Below, piece after piece: positions 57,375 through 64,000 of a stretch of DNA of 64,000 nucleotides. The notes beneath the pieces are model-generated. The model did not search any database. It saw only the letters and a list, made by a program, of their open reading frames with translations, and was not told where the DNA came from. The DNA is taken from assembly GCF_000379425.1 (NCBI RefSeq), contig NZ_KB902181.1, positions 62,001 to 126,000 on the forward strand, in the 5' to 3' direction. The stretch's first letter is position 1. Each line of letters begins with the position of its first letter. The stretch comes from Corynebacterium lubricantis DSM 45231 (lineage in GTDB: Bacteria; Actinomycetota; Actinomycetes; Mycobacteriales; Mycobacteriaceae). Position numbers and translations under genes: made by a program.

Positions 57375-58820
57375 TTAGCCCACCGAGCCTTCCATTTGCA
57401 GTTCAATAAGACGGTTGAGCTCGAGTGCGTACTCCATTGGGAGCTCCTTCGCAATCGGCTCGACGAAGCCACGGACGATCATCGCCATTGCTTCCTCTTC
57501 CGCGATGCCACGGCTCATGAGGTAGAACAGCTGTTCCTCGGAGACCTGCGACACGGTTGCCTCGTGGCCCAGGGTCACGTGGTCATTGCGGATGTCGTTG
57601 TACGGGTAGGTATCGGAGCGCGAGATGTTGTCCACCAGCAGTGCGTCACATTCCACGTTCGAGGTGGAGTGGTGCGCGTTGGCATTGATCTGAACAAGAC
57701 CGCGGTAGGCAGCGCGACCTCCACCACGAGCCACCGACTTAGAGACGATGTTGGAGGAGGTGTACGGAGCCATGTGGGTCATCTTGGCACCGGTGTCCTG
57801 CAGCTGGCCTTCGCCAGCGAATGCTACGGAGAGCACCTCGCCCTTAGCGTGTGGGCCAGTCATCCAGACGGCTGGGTACTTCATGGTGACCTTGGAGCCG
57901 ATGTTGCCATCGACCCACTCCATGGTGGCGCCCTCTTCAGCCTTGGCGCGCTTGGTCACCAGGTTGTAGACGTTGTTCGACCAGTTCTGAATGGTGGTGT
58001 AGCGGCAACGGCCACCCTTCTTCACAATGATCTCCACGACTGCGGAGTGCAGCGAGTCGGTCTTGTAAATAGGAGCAGTACAGCCCTCAACGTAGTGCAC
58101 GTATGCATCCTCATCGACGATGATGAGGGTGCGCTCGAACTGGCCCATGTTCTCCGTGTTAATACGGAAGTAAGCCTGCAGAGGGATATCCACGTGGACC
58201 CCTGGAGGAACGTAGATGAAGGAGCCACCCGACCACACAGCGGTGTTCAGCGCGGAGAACTTGTTGTCACCAGCAGGAATAACAGAACCGAAGTACTCTT
58301 CGAACAGCTCTGGGTGCTCCTTGAGCGCGGTGTCGGTGTCCAGGAAGATAACACCCTTTTCCTCCAGGTCCTCGCGGATCTGGTGGTACACAACCTCAGA
58401 CTCGTACTGAGCTGCAACACCTGCAACGAGGCGCTGCTTCTCTGCCTCAGGAATGCCCAGGCGGTCGTAGGTGTTCTTGATGTCGTCAGGGAGGTCTTCC
58501 CAGGACTGTGCCTGGCCTTCGGTGGACGAGACGTAGTACTTAATGTTGTCGAAATCGATGCCAGAAAGGTCTGCGCCCCACTTTGGCATTGGCTTCTTAT
58601 CGAAAATGCTCAGCGCCTTCAAACGCTGGTTGAGCATCCACTCGGATTCGCCCTTCTTCGCAGAGATGTCTCGTACGACATCCTCGTTGATGCCGCGACG
58701 TGCAGATGCGCCCGCAACGTCCGGGTCGTGCCATCCGTAGTTATATGCGCCGATGGAATCGATGATTTCGTCATCGCTCATCGGGGTCTCAAGACCTGGT
58801 GCTGCCTTAGCTTCGGTCAT
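57375..58820 (-). CDS. sufB: Fe-S assembly scaffold SufB
   Basis: Scaffold protein, 481 residues, uninterrupted. Signatures include [13 protein letters not shown] near 250 and [21 protein letters not shown] near 425. Start 58820 is chosen for GGAG 6 nt upstream and because the frame beyond it overlaps sufR. The ATG overlaps the sufR stop (ATGA). There is no intein, unlike M. tuberculosis SufB. Confidence 0.96.
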   Translation of the reverse strand: MTEAKAAPGLETPMSDDEIIDSIGAYNYGWHDPDVAGASARRGINEDVVRDISAKKGESEWMLNQRLKALSIFDKKPMPKWGADLSGIDFDNIKYYVSSTEGQAQSWEDLPDDIKNTYDRLGIPEAEKQRLVAGVAAQYESEVVYHQIREDLEEKGVIFLDTDTALKEHPELFEEYFGSVIPAGDNKFSALNTAVWSGGSFIYVPPGVHVDIPLQAYFRINTENMGQFERTLIIVDEDAYVHYVEGCTAPIYKTDSLHSAVVEIIVKKGGRCRYTTIQNWSNNVYNLVTKRAKAEEGATMEWVDGNIGSKVTMKYPAVWMTGPHAKGEVLSVAFAGEGQLQDTGAKMTHMAPYTSSNIVSKSVARGGGRAAYRGLVQINANAHHSTSNVECDALLVDNISRSDTYPYNDIRNDHVTLGHEATVSQVSEEQLFYLMSRGIAEEEAMAMIVRGFVEPIAKELPMEYALELNRLIELQMEGSVG

Positions 58821-59524
58821 GATTCGCTCCTTTCCGTCTGGGTCCTCGCTTTTGCCGCGAGAGGGATATTGGTGGTACACACGCCATTTCCATCGGCGAT
58901 GGACGCTAGTGGCTGAATATGAAGCCCAACCACCTGAGAGATTGCTTCGTGCTCTGCTTCGCATAGTTCGGGGTGGTCTGCCGCCGCTGAAGCAACCGGG
59001 CAATGATGCTGACAGATCTGCACACCGGCACCAGCACGGGTGACGGTAGCTGCATATCCGTTTTGGTCCAACGCAGCTGCCACATCTCTGGCAACTCGTT
59101 CCACCGTGTCTTCATCATGATCTGTTGCTTCTTCGATCCCCTCGAGGATCTTAGCTATGCGTGTGCGTGCGAGCGTGCGCACCGCCTCGTCTCCCCCAGC
59201 CTCACGCAATTGCGCGAGCGCTAGTTGGGCGAGGTCGTCGTAACTGTGGCCGAATTGATCTCGCCCGAGTTCTGTGAGGCGGTACTGCTTGGCAGGCCGC
59301 CCGCGGGATTGAGTTTGCCCACTAATTGCTAGTGCATCACAGTTCTCGGCGAGTTGATCGTCCACCAAATTGTCTAGGTGTCTGCGGACACCCGCGGCTG
59401 AAAGGCCGAGATGCTCTCCTAATTCACCAGCGGTAGATGGGCCGAGTTTCAGTAGTAGCAACATGACCTCACGCCTCGTGTCTCCTTCGACTGAGCGCGC
59501 TACGGATCCAGTATGTCCGGTCAT
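58817..59524 (-). CDS. sufR: Fe-S sensing transcriptional regulator SufR
   Basis: The 235-residue repressor has an N-terminal winged helix (about 14-60: [21 protein letters not shown]) and a C-terminal part with a cysteine cluster Cys171, Cys175, Cys188 (CQHHC-x12-C), the likely cluster ligands. It controls its own suf operon, relieving repression when the cluster is lost. ATG at 59524 has GGGG 7 nt upstream. Its stop overlaps sufB by 4 bp. Confidence 0.94.
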   Translation of the reverse strand: MTGHTGSVARSVEGDTRREVMLLLLKLGPSTAGELGEHLGLSAAGVRRHLDNLVDDQLAENCDALAISGQTQSRGRPAKQYRLTELGRDQFGHSYDDLAQLALAQLREAGGDEAVRTLARTRIAKILEGIEEATDHDEDTVERVARDVAAALDQNGYAATVTRAGAGVQICQHHCPVASAAADHPELCEAEHEAISQVVGLHIQPLASIADGNGVCTTNIPLAAKARTQTERSES

Positions 59525-59590
59525 GTATTCACCCCTTCTCACTTAATGGCTATCTGACTTTTGCATGATTTCGGTAGCTATCTTTAGACA

Positions 59591-59600
59591 ACACTAGTGT
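59591..59600. promoter_or_regulatory. Palindrome ACACTAGTGT, candidate SufR site
   Basis: Perfect 10-bp palindrome 67 bp upstream of the sufR ATG, between the divergent sufR and mptB starts. It contains ACACT, the half-site I recall for the mycobacterial SufR operator (ACACT-N5-TGTGA), but lacks that spacing. Confidence 0.4.
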
Positions 59601-59698
59601 GCCGTAATTAATTCCCTGTGTCCACCCAGGTGTTCACCCCAGCAAACAATCCCAGGGCGAATTCCCGCAAGGATTCATCGGCTCAGAAAATACCTGCG

Positions 59699-59704
59699 TA
59701 GAAT
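59699..59704 (+). promoter_or_regulatory. -10 box of leaderless mptB
   Basis: TAGAAT followed by 8 nt and the GTG at 59713. Confidence 0.55.
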
Positions 59705-59712
59705 GTGCCGTT

Positions 59713-61344
59713 GTGACTGATCAACCACGCCACGAATCCTCCTCGCGAGGTGGCATCTTTGATGCGTTGCCTCGCTTAGGGACGCCAGGTTCTCGGTCTG
59801 CGCTTTTGCATCTCGACGAAACACCCGCCGACACCTCGGCTCGCCCTTCCTTTCGGGAAGCGAACCGATTTAGCCTGCTGCGCATCCTGGGTACTGTCGG
59901 TGCTTTATTAATCGCGCTCGGCGGTCTCGGTGGCGGCGCGCTGCCTGTCGTGGAAAACCCCTTCGGACAGCTCCCACTCGGCGACATTATGGCCCGAATG
60001 CTGCAGACCTCGTCGGCACTTGTATTAATAGGTGTCGCCTTTATGGTCACGGCGTGGGTGTTTATGATGCCCTTCATCACAAAGCGGGACAACAATCTCC
60101 CTGTTTCTCCCGCACTAGTGATGCGCAGTTTCGTCGCGTGGACGCTGCCGCTGATTTTCACGGCTCCACTTTTTACCCAAGACATTTATTCTTATCTGGC
60201 GCAAGGCTCGATCGTCGCGCAAGGCATGGACCCGTACGAAGCGGGTCCGGTACAACTGTTGGGCACTGAGAACCACCTCGCTCGAAGCGTGCCCTTCATT
60301 TGGGCAGACTCCCCTAGCCCCTACGGACCTGTTGCACTAGGGATTGCCGCAGCCATCTCGGTGATTACCAACGACTCCATCCTCCTAGGAGTACTGTCAC
60401 ATCGCCTCATCTCGGTCATATTCCTATTCGGCGCTGCATGGGCAATTACTGCACTGGCGAAGCGCTGCTCAGTCAATCCTGCAACCGCACTGTGGCTGGG
60501 TATTCTCAATCCGCTGACGATTCTGCATCTCGTCGGAGGCATTCACAACGAGTCCGTGATGTTGGGACTCATGCTGATCGGCATGGAGGTCGGCCTTCGC
60601 GGCATCAATCGGATCGGGGAACAGGGACACAGAGCTTCCGGCTGGACCTTAATAATTCTGTCCGGCTTCCTGATTAGTTGCGCAGGCATGGTGAAAGTCA
60701 CCGGATTCGTTGCCCTCGGGTTCACCGGCATGGCGCTTGCTCGACACTTCGGCGGTTGGCGTGGCTTGTTCAACGCCATCGTCGTCCAGGTTCTCGTTCT
60801 CGTTGGCACGATCGGCACGGTTTCCTGGGTCACCGGGATTGGACTTGGATGGATTACCGGACAAGGCGGGGCTGCCACCATCCGCAGTTGGCTGTCGATC
60901 AGCACGGACATCGGCGTCGTCTTCGGTTTTATCGGAATGCTTCTGGGCTTAGGCGATCACACCGATGCTGTCTTAGTGTTCACCCGCGGTATCTGCGCGC
61001 TTGTCGCGGCCGCGTTTGTTGTGCGCATGCTCTGGGCAACATACCGTGGATCAATCCATCCCGTCGGCGGGCTGGGTGTGTCCATGTTTGTCCTCGTTAT
61101 CCTCTTCCCCGTCGTACATCCCTGGTACATGCTGTGGGCAATCCTGCCGCTTGCTGCATGGGCGAACCGAAACTTCTTCCGCTACGCCGTTGTTGGTTAC
61201 TCAGCACTGTTTAGCTTCATCGTTCTACCACGGGGTTTGTCCTTGCCTCCCGACACCGTGGCAGCAATTTACGCGGCCGCAATCATTGGATACGCAGTAC
61301 TGCTGTTTTTCGCGTGGCTATGGCTCCGCAAGAAATCCGTGTGA
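59713..61344 (+). CDS. mptB: Alpha-(1->6)-mannopyranosyltransferase, MptB-like
   Basis: GT-C family polyprenyl-phosphate mannosyltransferase, 543 residues with about 13 hydrophobic segments. A cytoplasmic N-terminus (about 1-50) precedes the first helix; the acidic loop-1 sequence FTQDIYSYLAQG near 155 fits the GT-C catalytic motif. MptB starts the alpha-1,6-mannan backbone of lipomannan and lipoarabinomannan. Position beside sufR matches Rv1459c and C. glutamicum mptB as I recall. Downstream are ABC exporter genes in the same direction. Confidence 0.9.
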   Translation: MTDQPRHESSSRGGIFDALPRLGTPGSRSALLHLDETPADTSARPSFREANRFSLLRILGTVGALLIALGGLGGGALPVVENPFGQLPLGDIMARMLQTSSALVLIGVAFMVTAWVFMMPFITKRDNNLPVSPALVMRSFVAWTLPLIFTAPLFTQDIYSYLAQGSIVAQGMDPYEAGPVQLLGTENHLARSVPFIWADSPSPYGPVALGIAAAISVITNDSILLGVLSHRLISVIFLFGAAWAITALAKRCSVNPATALWLGILNPLTILHLVGGIHNESVMLGLMLIGMEVGLRGINRIGEQGHRASGWTLIILSGFLISCAGMVKVTGFVALGFTGMALARHFGGWRGLFNAIVVQVLVLVGTIGTVSWVTGIGLGWITGQGGAATIRSWLSISTDIGVVFGFIGMLLGLGDHTDAVLVFTRGICALVAAAFVVRMLWATYRGSIHPVGGLGVSMFVLVILFPVVHPWYMLWAILPLAAWANRNFFRYAVVGYSALFSFIVLPRGLSLPPDTVAAIYAAAIIGYAVLLFFAWLWLRKKSV

Positions 61345-61346
61345 GA

Positions 61347-61352
61347 TACCCT
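61347..61352 (+). promoter_or_regulatory. -10 box of leaderless ABC transporter gene
   Basis: TACCCT followed by 7 nt and the GTG at 61360. Confidence 0.45.
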
Positions 61353-61359
61353 ATGGGGC

Positions 61360-62286
61360 GTGAGTAATACTTTCGATGGACCAGTCCTTGAGGTGCGAGA
61401 CGTAGCGAAAAGCTTCGGCACTACCCAGGCGGTCAAAGGAATTTCTTTTTCAGCTCAACCCGGCCAGGTGCTCGCGCTATTGGGACCCAATGGCGCCGGA
61501 AAAACCACCACCATCGAAATGTGTGAGGGCTTCCAAAAGCCGACGAGTGGCTCCATCTCCGTCCTCGGCCTCGACCCCGCTACCCAGGGTGAGAAAGTCC
61601 GCGAAAAGATCGGCATCATGCTGCAAGGTGGCGGCTCCTATTCCGGCATCACGGTCCGAGAAATGCTCCGCCTCACCGCAAGCTATAACGCCCACCCGCA
61701 TGATCCCGAATGGTTGATCAGCCTCCTCGGCCTCGAAGGGGTGGCCACCACAACCTACCGGCGCCTCTCCGGTGGACAACAGCAGCGACTCTCGCTGGCA
61801 CTCGCCATCATCGGGCGTCCCCAGCTCGTCTTCCTCGACGAGCCCACCGCAGGCATGGATGCTCAATCCCGACTCATGGTCTGGGACTTGATCGATCACA
61901 TGCGCGCCGATGGCATGACCATCATCTTGACCACCCATCTCATGGATGAGGCAGAGTCGCTTGCCGATCAGATTGTCATCATCGACCACGGTCGCATCGT
62001 CGCCGAAGGCACTCCCGCCGAGCTCGTCACCAGTGGCGCCAGCCAACAAATCAGCTTCCACACCAACTCGCCGTTCGATATCGAGGCGGCCAGGGGGTCG
62101 TCGTTAAGCGTGCTCGCAACTCGCCCATTGCACTATGTGCTTGACGACGACCCGACGCCCGAACTCATCGCGCGTCTTGCGGCGGAAGCGGCTAATCAAG
62201 GTGTGTTTATTACCCAACTGGGAGTGAGCCGCCGCAATCTTGAGGAAGTATTTCTTGACATCACAGGCCGGGAACTAAGGAGCTAG
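61360..62286 (+). CDS. ABC exporter, ATP-binding protein
   Basis: 308 residues. Walker A GPNGAGKTT near 46, Q-loop, signature LSGGQQQRLSLAL near 140, Walker B LVFLDEPTAGMD near 155, then an ~80-residue C-terminal extension typical of drug and lipid exporters (DrrA-type). It forms a pair with the permease that starts 4 bp after its end. Matches Rv1458c; substrate unknown. Confidence 0.92.
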   Translation: MSNTFDGPVLEVRDVAKSFGTTQAVKGISFSAQPGQVLALLGPNGAGKTTTIEMCEGFQKPTSGSISVLGLDPATQGEKVREKIGIMLQGGGSYSGITVREMLRLTASYNAHPHDPEWLISLLGLEGVATTTYRRLSGGQQQRLSLALAIIGRPQLVFLDEPTAGMDAQSRLMVWDLIDHMRADGMTIILTTHLMDEAESLADQIVIIDHGRIVAEGTPAELVTSGASQQISFHTNSPFDIEAARGSSLSVLATRPLHYVLDDDPTPELIARLAAEAANQGVFITQLGVSRRNLEEVFLDITGRELRS

Positions 62287-62290
62287 CCGC

Positions 62291-63076
62291 ATGAACAATA
62301 ACGAAGTTGTATCCATCAGCGACCTTGCTCCGGGCACCTTTAGCCCACGCCCAAAGCGCGCACCGGCGTGGAAAATGGCGTTGTCGCAGGGACGCATTGA
62401 ATCCAAGTTGATGCTGCGCCACGGCGAACAAATCCTGTTGAATATCATCATCCCCGTCGCGGTCCTCCTAGCTGCGGCGCTGCTGCCAGTACTGGGTGAA
62501 ACCCATCTGGACAATATCGTCCCGATGGTCTTTGCGATTGCCGCAACAAGCGCGGGGTTTACCGGGCAAGCCATCTCATTGGCCTTTGATCGCCGCTATG
62601 GAGCACTCAAGCGCACCGGCGCCTCCGGGGTGCCGGCGTGGACGATCATCGTAGGCAAGATCATTGGTGTGCTCACGATGACGTTGGTGCAATTGCTCAT
62701 CATTGGTGCCGTCGCCCTCGCGTTGGGGTGGCGTGTCAGCATCGGTGGTGCGGTTCTCGGCATCATCGCGCTGGTCGTAGGGACCATCGTGTTCACCTCA
62801 CTCGGCCTGTTCATGGGTGGTACCTTCCGCTCCGAAATTGTGCTCGGCCTGGCGAATCTGATTTGGCTAATTTTGGTCGGCATCGTGGGCTACGTGGCCT
62901 ATACCGGCGATATATCTCACCCGGGAGCGTGGTTGCTCGTACCTTCAGTCGCGCTGACATCCGCTCTGATTTCGGCCTTCTCGGGGACCATTAATTTCAT
63001 CGCCTGGGCGTTCCTCCTCGGCTGGGCCGCTGTGGGCACCCTCGCTGCGATCAAGTGGTTCCGCTTCGATGGATAA
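62291..63076 (+). CDS. ABC exporter, permease protein
   Basis: ABC-2 type permease, 261 residues, six membrane helices; a basic ~38-residue cytoplasmic N-terminus (PRPKRAPAWKMALSQGRIE) precedes the first. DrrB-like organisation with the ATPase gene upstream. Matches Rv1457c. Partners with the preceding ATPase as a homodimeric exporter; proximity to ctaA is conserved in mycobacteria. Confidence 0.9.
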   Translation: MNNNEVVSISDLAPGTFSPRPKRAPAWKMALSQGRIESKLMLRHGEQILLNIIIPVAVLLAAALLPVLGETHLDNIVPMVFAIAATSAGFTGQAISLAFDRRYGALKRTGASGVPAWTIIVGKIIGVLTMTLVQLLIIGAVALALGWRVSIGGAVLGIIALVVGTIVFTSLGLFMGGTFRSEIVLGLANLIWLILVGIVGYVAYTGDISHPGAWLLVPSVALTSALISAFSGTINFIAWAFLLGWAAVGTLAAIKWFRFDG

Positions 63077-63157
63077 AGTACCTGCAGAATACTGTTTCTA
63101 TACAGCACATACGATAAGCTTCCCTCATACCAAAGTTTGATCGGAAAAGGATCTACA

Positions 63158-64000
63158 TTGTCTGTCAGCACCCAATCAGCACCCGGATCGCAGTCCCGCA
63201 GCAAGGACGATCACCCCGCCTATAACGGTGTCGGTCCCTCGGTGCGCCTCCAGCGGATCCTCGCTCTCATCCTCCTGATTGCCCAAGGCGGAATTACCGT
63301 TACCGGCTCCATCGTTCGCGTCACCGGGTCAGGTCTGGGCTGTAATACTTGGCCGAATTGCCACGAAGGGTCGCTGGTTCCGGTCGAAGGTGCGGCCCCG
63401 CTGCTCCACCAGATCATCGAGTTCGGCAACCGCCTGCTCACCTTTGTGGTGGCAGCTTGTGCGCTCGCGGTCTTTATCGCGGTCGTCCGCGCTAAGCGTC
63501 GCAAGGAAATCAAGCTGTACGCATTGTTCTCCGGCCTTGGCATCATCGCCCAGGCAGTTATTGGCGGTATCTCCGTGCTGGTCGATCTGCACTGGTGGGC
63601 CGTGGCCGTGCACTTCCTGCCATCAATGATCTTGGTCTGGATTGCTGCACTATTGTTCATGCGTATTAATGAGCCCGACCAGGCTCCCAAGGTTCGTCGC
63701 TTTCCTCAGAGCATTCGCACCTGGACCGTCATCGCTGCAGTTGCGTTGTCTTTCGTTCTAATGACAGGCACCATGGTCACCGGCTCCGGTCCGCACTCCG
63801 GTGATGCAGGAGTGGGCATGGAGGGTCGCCTCGACCTTGATACCGAGATGCTCGCATATGTTCACGCAGCCTGCATGTATGTCTACCTCTTTGCCACCTT
63901 GGTGGTCGTGGTGATGCTGTGGCGCCAGCACGCACCGAAGGATGCCAAGCGAACAGCCATTGTTCTGGTCGTGCTGATCCTGATCCAGTGGGCAATCGGT
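63158..64000 (+). CDS. ctaA: Heme A synthase CtaA (COX15 type), C-terminus cut by window edge
   Basis: Membrane monooxygenase converting heme O to heme A for cytochrome aa3 oxidase. About 281 codons are visible. The first helix (about 25-47) leads into TGSIVRVTGSGLGCNTWPNC, which matches the CtaA loop with its Cys pair. His-bearing helices follow (LHQIIEFGNRLLT near 87 and AVHFLPSM near 150). TTG start with AAAAGG 8 nt upstream. It is the third gene after mptB in the same direction. Confidence 0.92.
   Translation, partial: MSVSTQSAPGSQSRSKDDHPAYNGVGPSVRLQRILALILLIAQGGITVTGSIVRVTGSGLGCNTWPNCHEGSLVPVEGAAPLLHQIIEFGNRLLTFVVAACALAVFIAVVRAKRRKEIKLYALFSGLGIIAQAVIGGISVLVDLHWWAVAVHFLPSMILVWIAALLFMRINEPDQAPKVRRFPQSIRTWTVIAAVALSFVLMTGTMVTGSGPHSGDAGVGMEGRLDLDTEMLAYVHAACMYVYLFATLVVVVMLWRQHAPKDAKRTAIVLVVLILIQWAIG

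Noticed and set aside
55681..58916. Two long plus-strand ORFs (511 and 515 codons) opposite sufC, sufD and sufB
   Set aside because: Antisense shadows of the highly biased suf genes, with no family features or start signals.

Overview
The window looks like the chromosome of a Corynebacterium or a close relative in the Mycobacteriales. The evidence is the gene set (pupylation genes without a 20S proteasome, mycothiol ligase mshC, lipomannan mannosyltransferase mptB, acn-acnR, a RipA-type NlpC/P60 hydrolase, sufR-BDCSUT) and start sites dominated by the actinobacterial leaderless signature (TANNNT, then 6-8 nt, then ATG or GTG). From memory, gene order follows two Mycobacterium tuberculosis segments, roughly Rv2089c-Rv2140c (left part) and Rv1456c-Rv1488 (right part, decreasing numbers). 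I ran no database search.

Left block (1-28177): a partial M24 peptidase diverges from a trypsin-like protease. A long minus-strand run follows: helY, tatC, tatA, pafC, pafB, pafA, pup, dop, arc, trmI and an M18 aminopeptidase. Next come a RecB-family nuclease facing fhs, a DcuA-type dicarboxylate carrier with aspartase, HAD-hisE-hisG, an acidic orphan, mshC and uppP. A degenerate aldo/keto reductase, lppL and pyrD lie on the plus strand, facing a small membrane protein and a PEBP protein.

Middle (28178-33336): tRNA-Leu(GAG) and a 373-bp structured non-coding stretch lead into a small accessory-looking group: SnoaL-like protein and MFS carrier on plus, SDR and cupin on minus, separated by a very strong bidirectional terminator. 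A TVP38 membrane protein and an unrecognised HTH protein follow.

Right block (33314-64000): SPFH-NfeD, DUF3097, an orphan, ferrochelatase, the NlpC/P60 hydrolase with a long leader containing a terminator hairpin, an Rv1476-type membrane protein, acn, acnR, a GATase-like protein, an NAD(P)-binding protein, the ACT/DUF711 pair, a P-type ATPase, a YczE-type protein, ABC-F, the complete suf operon under sufR, mptB, an ABC exporter pair and partial ctaA.

The genes are mostly housekeeping: protein tagging and export, one-carbon and C4-acid metabolism, histidine and pyrimidine synthesis, mycothiol, cell envelope, heme and Fe-S assembly. I found no insertion sequence, prophage, integrase, rRNA or CRISPR array. 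The unusual signals are architectural: stop codons that double as -10 boxes of the next gene, convergent genes overlapping at their 3' ends, a strand-oriented decamer, and several unexplained dyads and leader structures. I did not find a clear new multi-gene system.
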